Part shown: positions 46,994 to 57,235 of the stretch, one piece after another | Layout of the letters: the number at the start of each line of letters is the position of its first letter | Position numbering within the stretch: position 1 is the first letter of the stretch | Origin: Enterococcus raffinosus | GTDB lineage: Bacteria; Bacillota; Bacilli; Lactobacillales; Enterococcaceae | NCBI RefSeq assembly: GCF_018917525.1 | Contig: NZ_JAHLOS010000013.1 | Coordinates: forward strand, 1 to 64,000 | Reading direction: 5' to 3' | Length of the DNA: 64,000 nucleotides | Position numbers and translations under genes: made by a program | Notes under the pieces: model-generated | Databases searched by the model: none | Seen by the model: only the letters and a program-made list of their open reading frames with translations | What the model was told of the DNA's origin: nothing

Positions 46994-47962
46994 CTATATT
47001 TTGGTCAACAAAGGACAGTCATAGGCTTCTGTCGCGTCTCTTTTTAGCATGAGTTGGGTTTTCTTCCGATAAGCCATTGGCGAAAGATGGTATTTTTGTT
47101 TGAAGCGTTTGCTAAAGTAAGCGGAATTATTATAGCCAGATTGAAAGGCAATCGTCGTAACGGGCCAACTAGTTTGATACAAAAGAATGGCTGCGTTGGT
47201 CAAACGTAAATCATTCAAGTAATGACTAAAGCATAAATCCACGGTTTGAAACACCTTTTGCAACGTTCGAATAGAGGTCTGGCAATAAGCAGCGGTTTGC
47301 TCGATCGTTAAGCCAGCTTCCTGCAAATTTCTGCGCATAAAATCCGTGGCACTAACTAAAAGCTGATTGTAATTTTTCCGCTCTAAAAAGGGCTCTGTTT
47401 CCGGCAACCAATCACAAAAAAGCTGAATGAAATGCCTTAGTAAGAGGTAATTTTCTTCTTCAGAGCAAAAAGGAAACTGCTCGGCAAGCTGGAAAATCAT
47501 ATCCAATAAGACCCTGCCCATCCCCTTTTCCGCATCAATGATACGGCTGGAAGGAGCGAAAAGCTTTTCCGTCTGACAATCCTTTGGAATAAAAAGATTG
47601 ATCCCTTCGGTCAGTTTTTCTCGCTGATAGCGGCTGGTTGCCCGCAAATCAAAAATACCAATGGTGTAATCTTTTAGAATACTGGTCTTTTCCCCATCTG
47701 AATGACGTTCATAGCCCTTTTTGATAAATCGAAAGCCTAAGTAATCCTTTTGCGCTTCGGAACAACGAGTGAAAATACCCTGCGAGCGATCGATAATACT
47801 ATGAGTCAACACGAAATGATCCAATTGATAGATTCTAGAGACGGACAGTGTTTCGTTGGGACTATTGATCGTATATTGAAAGTTCAATTGAGACAGACCA
47901 TACGAATAATCCTGTGACTTGGAAAATTGAGAACAATGAATTCCTTTTTCTGTCATCGGCAT
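46994..47962 (-). CDS. AraC-family transcription regulator
   Basis: About 322 residues with a C-terminal pair of HTHs: LTIEQTAAYCQTSIRTLQKVF and VTTIAFQSGYNNSAYFSKRFKQKY. The N-terminal part should bind an effector. The open frame reaches 48229, over the neighbouring gene, but the promoter is at 48041-48068 and the ATG at 47962 has AGGGGAG just upstream, so the shorter start is preferred. Divergent to the enoate reductase-like gene, its probable target. Confidence 0.82.
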   Translation of the reverse strand: MPMTEKGIHCSQFSKSQDYSYGLSQLNFQYTINSPNETLSVSRIYQLDHFVLTHSIIDRSQGIFTRCSEAQKDYLGFRFIKKGYERHSDGEKTSILKDYTIGIFDLRATSRYQREKLTEGINLFIPKDCQTEKLFAPSSRIIDAEKGMGRVLLDMIFQLAEQFPFCSEEENYLLLRHFIQLFCDWLPETEPFLERKNYNQLLVSATDFMRRNLQEAGLTIEQTAAYCQTSIRTLQKVFQTVDLCFSHYLNDLRLTNAAILLYQTSWPVTTIAFQSGYNNSAYFSKRFKQKYHLSPMAYRKKTQLMLKRDATEAYDCPLLTKI

Positions 47963-48040
47963 TTCCGCTCCCCTCGCGTAATAGTTATATTCCTCGGGCG
48001 CTAAAATCATAGTGATCTTGATCAGATATCCTATACTTAA

Positions 48041-48068
48041 ATTATACAAGTTGTTTAGCATTTCACAA
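48041..48068 (-). promoter_or_regulatory. Promoter of the AraC-type gene
   Basis: -35 TTGTGA (48068-48063) and -10 TATAAT (48046-48041), 16 bases apart. A plus-strand promoter for the divergent gene, TTGTGG (about 48076) with TAATAA 17 bases later, lies just beyond it. Confidence 0.6.
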
Positions 48069-48129
48069 CCTGATTTTGTGGATTGGTATACAACAAAATA
48101 ATAACTCGATAAAAAGGAGGAATAGTTGT

Positions 48130-50166
48130 ATGACGGCAAAATTTGAAAGTTTGTTTTCCCCTTTGAAAATTGGTCCTGTTGAAATTCCCAATCGAATCGC
48201 CATGATGCCGATGGGGGTCTTTTCCCCACGCCTGCTAAGTATGGAAACCATCGCTTATACCAAAGAGGGTGCTGATTATTATATCGAAAGAGCCAAGGGC
48301 GGCACCGGACTGATCATTACTGGCTTGATGCCGGTCGTGGACAATATGGGCTTTTGCATTTTGAGTAATCCTGAAGGCTACGTCAAAGACATGAAATATT
48401 TAATGGATGGGGTTCATGAAGCCGGTGGAAAAGTGTTTGTGCAATTGACCGCTCTGACCGGACGAGCAAATCACGGCCTAGTTGGAATCTGCCCTGCCCC
48501 TGCACCGATTCAAAATGTCTGGGACCCGACCAAAACGGATCGCGGCATGTCCAAAGAAGAAATCAAAACCTACGTTGAAAACTTTGCGAAAGGTGCAAAA
48601 CTAGTCCAGGATGCAGGCGGTGATGGTGTCGAAATCCATGCAGTTCACGAAGGCTACTTATTGGATCAGTTCGCGATCTCCTTTTTTAATCGACGGACCG
48701 ATGAATATGGCGGCTCCTTGGAAAATCGCCTACGGATCATCCGAGAAATCGTTGAAGCCATCAAAGCTGCTTGCGGTCAAGATTTCCCTGTTTCGATGCG
48801 TTACAGTGTGAAAAGTTATGTGAAGGACTTTAATCGTGGAGCGATCCCTGGCGAAGAATTTGAAGAAAAAGGACGTGACTATGAGGAATCCTTCATCGTT
48901 GCCAAAAAATTAGAAGAATTCGGTTACGATATGCTGAACTGCGACAACGGCAGCTACGATTCTTGGTTTTGGGCTCATCCGCCAATGTATATGCCAAAGG
49001 CCTGCAATTTAGAAGACGTGATGAAGGTCAAGGAAGTCGTTTCGATTCCGGTCGCTTGTGCTGGGCGATTTGATGACCCAGCATTGGCCGATCAAGTGAT
49101 TGCCGATGGAAAGCTGGATATTATGGGAATGGGCCGACCATTATTGGCCGATCCATACGCACCTGAAAAATTCTCTCAAGGCCGCTTAGATGATGTGCGC
49201 CCATGTATTTATTGCCATCAAGGCTGTTTAGGACGAATTTTCCAATTTAAAGATATTTCCTGTGCAGTCAATCCCGCTTGCGGGCGAGAAAAAAGCTATG
49301 CATTGACTCCTGCGAAAACACGGAAAAAGGTTCTAGTCGTTGGTGGCGGGATCGGTGGAATGGAAGCTGCTCGGGTTGCAGCAATTCGTGGTCATGCCGT
49401 TGATTTATATGAGAAAACCAATCAATTAGGCGGTGTCTTTGTGGCGGCAGCGACCCCTGATTTCAAGGAAGACGATCGCCATTTGTTAGATTGGTACAAG
49501 AAACAGATGGATGATTTGATCGTACGTGTTCAATTGAATAGTGAAATCACGCCCGAGCAAACAAGAGAATATGATGAAGTCTTTGTAGCTACCGGTGCGA
49601 ATGAACGACGATTGGATACACCAGGCTTTGACAGCGAACAGGTGACTTACGCTATTGAGGCGTTACGCCACAAAGAAATCACAGGTGACAATGTAGTGGT
49701 CGTTGGTGGCGGTCTAACCGGTTGCGAAATTGCTTATGATCTGGCTAAAAAAGGAAAGAAAGTGACAATCGTCGAAGCCAGCGAAACCATTTTGAACGCC
49801 TTTGGTTTGTCAGCAGCCAACTACAATATGATGATGGAGCTGCTAGATTATTATCAAGTAACTGTTTTGAAAAATTCAGTGGTCGACAAATTTGCCGATG
49901 GCACAGCTTATGTGACAGAAACGATCAAGAACTATCCAAATGTTGCAAATCGAGCACAGCACATGTTTGCTTTGGGTGTTCAAGGCATGCCAAAAGCGCA
50001 TGAAATTCCGGCTGACGATATTATTGTTTCTGTCGGCTATACACCAGATGATGCATTGTATCAAGCAATCCAAGCAGAGAATGTTCATTTGATAGGCGAT
50101 GCCAAGAAACCGACCAATGTAATGGATGCCATTTGGGAAGCCTATGAAGCGGCAATGAAGGTGTAG
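48130..50166 (+). CDS. NADH:flavin oxidoreductase / 2-enoate reductase family enzyme
   Basis: About 678 residues. Residues 1-350 form an Old-Yellow-Enzyme-like FMN barrel with HEGYLLDQFAISFFNRRTDEYGG. An iron-sulfur motif C359-x2-C-x3-C-x11-C follows, then an FAD/NAD part (VLVVGGGIGGMEAARVA; NVVVVGGGLTGCEIAYDLA). This is the layout of 2,4-dienoyl-CoA reductase, 2-enoate reductase, trimethylamine dehydrogenase and bile-acid BaiCD/BaiH. It probably reduces an activated C=C bond; the substrate is unknown. The ATG at 48130 has GGAGG upstream; the frame extends back to 48076 without SD. Confidence 0.85.
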   Translation: MTAKFESLFSPLKIGPVEIPNRIAMMPMGVFSPRLLSMETIAYTKEGADYYIERAKGGTGLIITGLMPVVDNMGFCILSNPEGYVKDMKYLMDGVHEAGGKVFVQLTALTGRANHGLVGICPAPAPIQNVWDPTKTDRGMSKEEIKTYVENFAKGAKLVQDAGGDGVEIHAVHEGYLLDQFAISFFNRRTDEYGGSLENRLRIIREIVEAIKAACGQDFPVSMRYSVKSYVKDFNRGAIPGEEFEEKGRDYEESFIVAKKLEEFGYDMLNCDNGSYDSWFWAHPPMYMPKACNLEDVMKVKEVVSIPVACAGRFDDPALADQVIADGKLDIMGMGRPLLADPYAPEKFSQGRLDDVRPCIYCHQGCLGRIFQFKDISCAVNPACGREKSYALTPAKTRKKVLVVGGGIGGMEAARVAAIRGHAVDLYEKTNQLGGVFVAAATPDFKEDDRHLLDWYKKQMDDLIVRVQLNSEITPEQTREYDEVFVATGANERRLDTPGFDSEQVTYAIEALRHKEITGDNVVVVGGGLTGCEIAYDLAKKGKKVTIVEASETILNAFGLSAANYNMMMELLDYYQVTVLKNSVVDKFADGTAYVTETIKNYPNVANRAQHMFALGVQGMPKAHEIPADDIIVSVGYTPDDALYQAIQAENVHLIGDAKKPTNVMDAIWEAYEAAMKV

Positions 50167-50174
50167 ATAGACGA

Positions 50175-50205
50175 GAAAAGGGAAGTCATGATGACTTCCC
50201 TTTTT
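50175..50205. terminator. Bidirectional terminator
   Basis: Perfect 14-base hairpin AAAAGGGAAGTCAT with its complement and no loop to speak of, followed by T5. It lies between the convergent reductase and phosphatase genes. Confidence 0.9.
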
Positions 50206-50207
50206 GA

Positions 50208-51026
50208 TTATTTTTCGCCTGATCCGGCTTCAACATAGTCCATATTGCCAACTTCTTTTACTTTGAATTTCCCATCTTTATAAGAAATCTTCGTCACACT
50301 AGCGTTCGCTAACTGTCCACCTTCTGGCGTTTCATCCGTCATATCGGAGATCATTGAAAGAATCGACATTCCATGAGCAACAACGAGAACATTTCCCCCG
50401 CCATCATTGGCTGTTTCTTCGGCGATCTCTTTTAATTCCTTTTGCATCCGCTGCTTGACATCATCCCAATCTTCAGACATGCCAGACTCATCAATTTCTT
50501 TCAATGCGCTTAGCATTTCTGGAACAGTCGCTTCTCCAGAACTGATAGCTTTCATGAAGTCTTCGTATGAATCATAGCCTAATTCTTTCCCAGCATCTCC
50601 CCACATCACCTCATCGTGTTCGCCTTCATAAGACCCAAAACAAACTTCTCGCAAATTTTTACTTTCCGTCACTTGCAAATCAGACTGCCCATTATTCTTA
50701 AGTGCTAGTCTTGCCGTCTCACGAGCACGACCAGCATCACTTGAATACGCGGATTTGAAGGTAATCTTCTTTTCCTTTAACCCTTTTCCTAATTGTTCCG
50801 CTACCTTCACTCCGTCCTCTGTTAAAGGTGTGTCCGACCAGCCCTGCGCCCGATGAACCGTATTGAACATGGTCTTCCCATGACGTGTCACGTATAACAC
50901 TACTTCGTCTGTTTTATCTGTACTCGCATTTGAATCGCTTGTTTTGGCTCCACTGGTACTACAGCCAGTCAGCATCAATAAAATGATCGCCAACAAACTA
51001 AAAATCCCTTTGAAATTCTTGCGCAT
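50208..51026 (-). CDS. Histidine-phosphatase-family lipoprotein
   Basis: A 272-residue exported protein with a lipoprotein signal ending LTGC (Cys about residue 22). The phosphatase RHG motif is VTRHGKTMFNTVHRAQGWSDTPLT; the second catalytic His is in VVAHGMSILSMI. The fold belongs to the phosphoglycerate mutase-like histidine phosphatases, here placed outside the membrane. Substrate unknown; phosphosugars, phytate-like compounds or other phosphate esters are possible. Its leader carries a RAT-terminator like that of the 6-phospho-beta-glucosidase gene, suggesting beta-glucoside control. Confidence 0.85.
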   Translation of the reverse strand: MRKNFKGIFSLLAIILLMLTGCSTSGAKTSDSNASTDKTDEVVLYVTRHGKTMFNTVHRAQGWSDTPLTEDGVKVAEQLGKGLKEKKITFKSAYSSDAGRARETARLALKNNGQSDLQVTESKNLREVCFGSYEGEHDEVMWGDAGKELGYDSYEDFMKAISSGEATVPEMLSALKEIDESGMSEDWDDVKQRMQKELKEIAEETANDGGGNVLVVAHGMSILSMISDMTDETPEGGQLANASVTKISYKDGKFKVKEVGNMDYVEAGSGEK

Positions 51027-51112
51027 TTCTTTTTTCTCTCCTTACATGGCTAATTGATTTTTATCACTAATAGTTTCCAATGGAATGAATATCCCACTTC
51101 TTCCCCCTCTCC

Positions 51113-51194
51113 AAAAAAAGAAAACCCGATGACGGCACGACAAATAAGCGTACACATCATCAGGTTTAGCTTGCACATAGACAATCACTATCCA
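51113..51194 (-). promoter_or_regulatory. RAT antiterminator site plus terminator before phosphatase gene
   Basis: In minus-strand sense the RAT core (51194-51162) starts GGATAGTGATTG and ends GCAAGCTAAACCTG, as in BglG/LicT/SacY targets. Its 3' end overlaps a terminator whose arms AAACCTGATGA and TCATCGGGTTTT lie at about 51168-51158 and 51133-51122, followed by T-rich sequence. It is nearly the same as the element at 52727-52803. It lies 87 bases before the lipoprotein start and about 60 bases after the glucosidase stop. I could not place a firm promoter, so it may be read from the bgl transcript. Confidence 0.7.
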
Positions 51195-51255
51195 TCAGAA
51201 ATTATTAATTAACACGAAATTTTCAGCAGTATTGAACTAAAACTTGATAAAAAAA

Positions 51256-52689
<1,434 letters not shown>

Positions 52690-52726
52690 TCATTTAAATT
52701 TGGTGTAATTGCAGCCTAAAAACGTC

Positions 52727-52803
52727 AAAAACCTGTCGACAAATAAGCGTTCCTCACGCTTGATTTATCAACAGGTTTAGCTTGCTAGATGCAATCACTA
52801 TCC
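52727..52803 (-). promoter_or_regulatory. RAT antiterminator site plus terminator before bgl gene
   Basis: RAT core at 52803-52772 in minus-strand sense (starts GGATAGTGATTG). Its last bases AAACCTG belong to a terminator with arms about 52777-52755 and 52751-52727, ending in T5. A LicT/BglG-type protein bound to the RAT would block the terminator when beta-glucosides are present. Confidence 0.8.
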
Positions 52804-52825
52804 ATTTGGTTTTCTTTCTATCAGA

Positions 52826-52855
52826 ATTATAGCACTACGCTTTCAAAAAATGCAA
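52826..52855 (-). promoter_or_regulatory. Promoter and cre-like box of the bgl gene
   Basis: -35 TTGCAT (52855-52850), -10 TATAAT (52831-52826), spacing 18. The spacer holds TGAAAGCGTAGT (from 52845), half-like cre sequence. Promoter placement just before the RAT agrees with the antitermination model. Confidence 0.7.
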
Positions 52856-52869
52856 ACGCTTTTTTACTA

Positions 52870-53616
52870 TTAGTTATTAAAAAAACGCTTTTGCATATCA
52901 GCCACCTGCTTTTTCAGCTCACAGGCATTGGATTTGGCCTTTTCCAATGAATCAATCAAGTTATCGCAGGCGGTAATAATGCTGTCATCCGGGTCAGTTG
53001 GGTTTAATAATCGCTTGATATCCTGCTTTTCTTGATCAATCGCATTCAGCATACGCAGAATCGCCGCCAAAGAATACTTCGCTGAACGCAGGGTTCGAAT
53101 AATCTTCAAACGCTTTATATCCTCAGCATCATAAACACGATAGTTATTTTTACTTCTTTTGATCGACAATAATCCGTTGCGCTCCCAGTTTCGCAGAGCC
53201 TCAGAAGTAACGCCTAGATACTCGGCAGTTTCTCGGCGTGTGAAACAAACAGCATCTTCTTCAGCTTTTCCAGCCAGAATATCTTCTACTACATGGATCA
53301 CATCGTTAGCATTTGCTATCTCTTGATCAACCAAGTTAAGATAGCGATCAAGCAAGACCTGTGCCTCAGCAAAATCATAACGAGCCACAGCTTTGACCAT
53401 ATCAACCATCAAAATTCGCAGCCCCGATTGCAGGACTTCAATCTGAAAGGCAACCTGAGCAATTTTGATCGTCTCAATGTGATAATCGGTAAACACACGA
53501 TAGCCGTTGGCCGCTCTGGGAGGAATAGGAATCAGCTCCCATTCCTCGTAGCGGCGGATCGTGTTGGGATGCAGCCCGACAATAGCGGCTACTTCGGAAG
53601 TGCGATAGGTTTTCAT
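52870..53616 (-). CDS. Double-MerR transcription regulator
   Basis: A 248-residue protein with two MerR HTH domains: YRTSEVAAIVGLHPNTIRRYEEW at the N-terminus and CFTRRETAEYLGVTSEALRNWERNG near residue 125. A helical region ends the protein. The TipAS-type ligand domain is absent. Duplicate MerR domains in one chain occur in a small group of Firmicutes proteins. It overlaps the helicase gene by one base (TAATG), so it is translationally coupled to it; its targets are unknown. Confidence 0.85.
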   Translation of the reverse strand: MKTYRTSEVAAIVGLHPNTIRRYEEWELIPIPPRAANGYRVFTDYHIETIKIAQVAFQIEVLQSGLRILMVDMVKAVARYDFAEAQVLLDRYLNLVDQEIANANDVIHVVEDILAGKAEEDAVCFTRRETAEYLGVTSEALRNWERNGLLSIKRSKNNYRVYDAEDIKRLKIIRTLRSAKYSLAAILRMLNAIDQEKQDIKRLLNPTDPDDSIITACDNLIDSLEKAKSNACELKKQVADMQKRFFNN

Positions 53617-55598
53617 TAGAAATCCTTTCCATCATTTATTAAAAGCGTCAGCTCATGCAGAGCTCTCGAACAGCTGGTGTAAAGCAGTGTACTTTTTTGT
53701 GTTAGTTGACTCGAACGAATATCCGGTAAAATAACCTGATCAAATTCCAATCCTTTGGCAAATTGTGTAGTGGTCACGATGATGCCTTCCGCAATTTTTT
53801 TGGTATTTTTCTCAAAGCGAATCAGCTGTTCATCGGGAAAAGCTGCCTCAATTTTTTCTACTTCCTGCCAGTTCTGACAAATTATACCACAAGATTTGAA
53901 CGTACTTGATTTAAAATCAGCTAGCTTTTGTGCGAGCGTGTTCTTACTATACTCAAGCAGTTCAACTTCCTTGCCGTGACGCTGTACCGGCTGAATCTCC
54001 TCCTCATCAATAAAACGTTTGGCAAAATTCATGATCTCAAAGCTGGAGCGATAACTAGTCTGAAACTTCAGCACTCGTGATTGCGGCAGATTTTTTTGAA
54101 TATCTGCTAGAAAATCTGAATCACTCGTGATCAACGATTGATGAATATCTCCACAAATCGTTTTCGGACAGGGAAACAGGCGCTCGATCATGGCTAACTG
54201 TAGCAAGGAGTAATCCTGCATCTCATCAATCACTAAATGTTGAATCTGTTTGTTCGGCTTAATCCCGGCAATCATTAATTTAAAAAATAAATAGGGAAAT
54301 AGATCTGAATACCTGATGCTATTTTTTTCAGACGCATGCGACAAATTGTTTGCGGACAGAAAGTGATAATAATCTGTTAAACTTCCGGTAGTATTGAGGC
54401 GTTTCTTGAAAAGCTGATCGAGCTTTTTGGCAAAGGGTTCACGGCTCAATGCCGGAATACGTTCGCTCAAAAGCTTCGTAATTTCCTGGATCAGCTCAAC
54501 GAAGCTCATTTCTGACTGCTGATCGACGAAACGTTTGATTTCTGCTGCTGAAATATGATAATTGTCAATCTTGATTTCTGCTGAATACAGTTGTGCCTTC
54601 AATTGTTCCAGATACTTTTGCAGCAGCTCATAAAATTCCTTGGATTGCTTAAATCTGTAATTTTCAGCCAGCTTGGAATTGGGCTGTTCTAGTGCGGCCT
54701 TCAGTTCATCGTGGCGATCGGAGACCTGATATTTTTCTTCAATAAACATGGACCCTAATTTAACGATATCAATTTGCGGCAGCTCATCTTCCCCTAATTC
54801 TGGTAAAACCGTTGCGATGTAATCGGCAAATACTTGATTAGGAGAGACGATCAAAATATCGGAAGCATCAAGCTCCTCTTTTTTCTGATAAAGTAGATAA
54901 GCCATCCGATGAAGCGCGATAGAAGTTTTCCCTGAACCGGCTACCCCTTGAATAATCAAATTTTTAGTTTTCGTGTCTCTGATCGCCTGATTCTGTTCCT
55001 TTTGTATCGTGTGAATGATGGTTTTCATTTCATTGGAGGTACTCTTCCCCAGTTCCCGCATCAGCAGTTCATCATTGATCGCATCATTTGTATCTACCAC
55101 AAAGCTGATCACGCCATTTTTAATTTCAAATTGTCGTTTCAAACGTAATTGTCCGAAAAATTTACGTTGATGAGATTCGTAAAAAGCCTCACCAAGCGAA
55201 AAATCATAATAAAGCGAAGAAATTGGTGCCCGCCAATCATAGATCAGTTGTTCGCCGTAGCGATCCGCAAATCCATACCGACCAATATAAAAGTCCTCTA
55301 CCTCTTCTTCGTCGTCAAATTGAAACGCAATTTTACTAAAATAAGGAGTCTCCTTTTGATAATTCAGTTTCTTTAATACATTTGCTTCTAAAACACTACG
55401 GCTATCGAGAAATTTTAAATTTTGCTGATGATTGTAGACCTCATATTTATCTAGCTCATTTTTGTAATCAATTGTATAATGCTTCAACTCTTTATAATTG
55501 TCTTCATTGGTGTTCAGGGCAGCCTCAACCTCTGTGATTTTTTGTTTAAGCTGGTGTGTCACTTCTGCTAAATAATTCTTTTCAGTAGTCGTGTTCAT
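53616..55598 (-). CDS. UvrD/Rep-family helicase, HelD-like
   Basis: About 660 residues. Walker A is IQGVAGSGKTSIALHRMAYLL; Walker B is HLVIDEMQDYS; motif VI region is TTQFAKGLEFDQVILPD. The N-terminal coiled segment and layout match HelD, which removes stalled RNA polymerase from DNA; it is somewhat shorter than B. subtilis HelD. ATG at 55598 has GGGGAGG 5 bases upstream; the frame extends to 55634 without SD. In an operon with the double-MerR regulator. Confidence 0.85.
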   Translation of the reverse strand: MNTTTEKNYLAEVTHQLKQKITEVEAALNTNEDNYKELKHYTIDYKNELDKYEVYNHQQNLKFLDSRSVLEANVLKKLNYQKETPYFSKIAFQFDDEEEVEDFYIGRYGFADRYGEQLIYDWRAPISSLYYDFSLGEAFYESHQRKFFGQLRLKRQFEIKNGVISFVVDTNDAINDELLMRELGKSTSNEMKTIIHTIQKEQNQAIRDTKTKNLIIQGVAGSGKTSIALHRMAYLLYQKKEELDASDILIVSPNQVFADYIATVLPELGEDELPQIDIVKLGSMFIEEKYQVSDRHDELKAALEQPNSKLAENYRFKQSKEFYELLQKYLEQLKAQLYSAEIKIDNYHISAAEIKRFVDQQSEMSFVELIQEITKLLSERIPALSREPFAKKLDQLFKKRLNTTGSLTDYYHFLSANNLSHASEKNSIRYSDLFPYLFFKLMIAGIKPNKQIQHLVIDEMQDYSLLQLAMIERLFPCPKTICGDIHQSLITSDSDFLADIQKNLPQSRVLKFQTSYRSSFEIMNFAKRFIDEEEIQPVQRHGKEVELLEYSKNTLAQKLADFKSSTFKSCGIICQNWQEVEKIEAAFPDEQLIRFEKNTKKIAEGIIVTTTQFAKGLEFDQVILPDIRSSQLTQKSTLLYTSCSRALHELTLLINDGKDF

Positions 55599-55796
55599 TA
55601 AATCCTCCCCTTTCATCAGATTTGATCTTAACAAATCTGATCAGGGTTGGTGTTATAGTGGAGGGTTTAAAAATAAAAAAACATTGAGAAATAGAATTAT
55701 CGGTCATTGATAAGGCATTATCAGACAAAAAAATAGTGAATGAATGAGAATTCAAGTTCCTAAACCATTGTTAGAACGCAGTACGCAGTTACAACA

Positions 55797-55828
55797 AAAC
55801 AGACCTGAAATTTTAAACAGGTCTGTTT
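55797..55828. repeat. Hairpin in the gap before helD
   Basis: Perfect 11-base arms AAACAGACCTG and CAGGTCTGTTT (55797-55807, 55818-55828). It may be a terminator for the DUF2922 gene, although its distance from that stop (about 165 bases) is large. The 395-base gap 55599-55993 contains no clear gene. Confidence 0.4.
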
Positions 55829-55877
55829 GATCAAATTTTTTCTTTTTAACATTTCGCATTAAGAGGACAACCAACAC

Positions 55878-55915
55878 AAATAAGCGAGCAGCACGAAACT
55901 GCGACTCACTTATTT
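55878..55915 (-). terminator. Probable terminator of the DUF2922-like gene
   Basis: Arms AAATAAGCGAG and CTCACTTATTT (55878-55888, 55905-55915) with an inner GCAG/CTGC pairing. One G-T pair, no strong T-run. Confidence 0.4.
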
Positions 55916-55993
55916 AATCTTTATTTCTCTTTTTCATTCGCCTAGGATGGATACCAACGTTGGATTATCCGATCCATTTAAGCCTTTACTTTG

Positions 55994-56665
55994 CTATTTG
56001 TGTTTTTTGAAACGCTCTAACAGCTGGCGTTTTTTCTTATTGATTTTTTTCTTTTGTTCTTTCTGTATGTCGTTCTTTTTAGCAGCGTTTTCGGGCTCAG
56101 AGGATGTTTTCTTTTCCGAGGACTCCAGATGTTTAGAGGGCAGATTTTTTTCCTCTGCTATTGATTGAATTTTCGGCGGTGTCTCGACCTCTTCATACGC
56201 CTCATCATAATATAGCTCCTCCAAGAGCATATCTTCTGTCAAACTATCCGCAAACATTTTCTGCAACTCTTCGTCGGACAGCGCAGCAATATCTAGCCCT
56301 TTAGGTAAAAGGACTTCCATTTGTTTGATACCATCATCTGATTCTTCGGTAACTTTCATCATTAAACCATCCTCGACAGACTCAACCTCATCTTGAACCC
56401 CTGTTGGATTTTGGGCAGACTCCTCCGTGGCATCTGTTACTCCCTCATTTACATCGAAAATTTGCTTTTCAGTTGTTTCCACAATTTTCGCGCTAACAAC
56501 TTTCTGGAATAACTTTATTCCATCTTTTTCAAATAAATTTAATTTAGTCATTTTTTCTAATAAGGCTTTGATTTCATCGGCAGATTTATTTGGATCAGGA
56601 TTATTGAATCTCCAGCGATGATTTTTTCCTTCACTATTTTCAAATACAGCAATTAGCATGCGCAT
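55994..56665 (-). CDS. DUF2922-like protein with long acidic and Lys-rich extension
   Basis: About 223 residues. The first 75 resemble DUF2922: MLIAVFENSEGKNHRWRF, NLFEKDG and VVSAKIVETTEKQIFD. DUF2922 proteins are typically about 70-80 residues; here about 150 further residues follow, acidic (SDEELQKMFADSLTEDMLLEE) and then rich in Lys (KKINKKKRQLLERFKKHK). No signal or membrane segment. ATG at 56665 has GAGAGGAG upstream. The function of DUF2922 is not known; I recognise nothing in the extension. Confidence 0.6.
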   Translation of the reverse strand: MRMLIAVFENSEGKNHRWRFNNPDPNKSADEIKALLEKMTKLNLFEKDGIKLFQKVVSAKIVETTEKQIFDVNEGVTDATEESAQNPTGVQDEVESVEDGLMMKVTEESDDGIKQMEVLLPKGLDIAALSDEELQKMFADSLTEDMLLEELYYDEAYEEVETPPKIQSIAEEKNLPSKHLESSEKKTSSEPENAAKKNDIQKEQKKKINKKKRQLLERFKKHK

Positions 56666-57235
56666 AAATTTTCTCCTCTCAATCTGGTCTTTTTTAGGGC
56701 GTCGTCTTGAACAACTTCTACCCACAATATATTTTCAACTTAGTAAAGTAATTTAATGAATAGAACCGTTTTATTACAACAACTAATGGTTTCCACAGCT
56801 TCTTCTTGCTTACTGACAAATAGAATTTAATACGAACCTGCAAGCGTTGTCAACGGCGTAATTTTTTTATGTCTACCAAAAAGAGAAATTCACAAATGAA
56901 CAAAAGCGATACAAAGCGGATCGTTTGACCATTAAGGGGAAGAAAAACTTTTTTTAGCCGATTCCGTTAAAAAAATAAAAAAATAATTTCGAAAAAAATG
57001 CGTAGTCAAAAAATCTGAAGGCGATTTTTTACTGGAAAGTTCCTTCCAAACAGTCGAATTGATGTTATCCACAGGCTGAAAATCGTCATATAAGAAGCTT
57101 TCCTACCGATATTGCCGATCATAATTTTTATGAAGTAATGGCGTCCTCCACCTCCAGCTTGGTTTGAGTTAAAAAAATAATGCGTTTTCAGATTCATTTT
57201 GATACTATTAACTAGTGAATGATCGGAGGTCGAAA
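56666..57235. other. AT-rich intergenic region without clear gene
   Basis: 570 bases between divergent genes. It is AT-rich with poly-A/T tracts around 56940-57000. One perfect DnaA-box sequence TTATCCACA is at 57065-57073, but it is alone. No convincing ORF with SD was found. A promoter for the phosphatase gene (SD GGAGG just before 57236) should lie at its right end. Confidence 0.6.

Noticed and set aside
57065-57073. Perfect DnaA box TTATCCACA in an AT-rich gap
   Set aside because: Only one such box was found and neither dnaA nor dnaN is nearby, so an origin is not supported; a nine-base match occurs by chance.
57006-57197. 63-codon minus-strand frame in the AT-rich gap
   Set aside because: No SD of note, unlikely composition and no neighbour logic.
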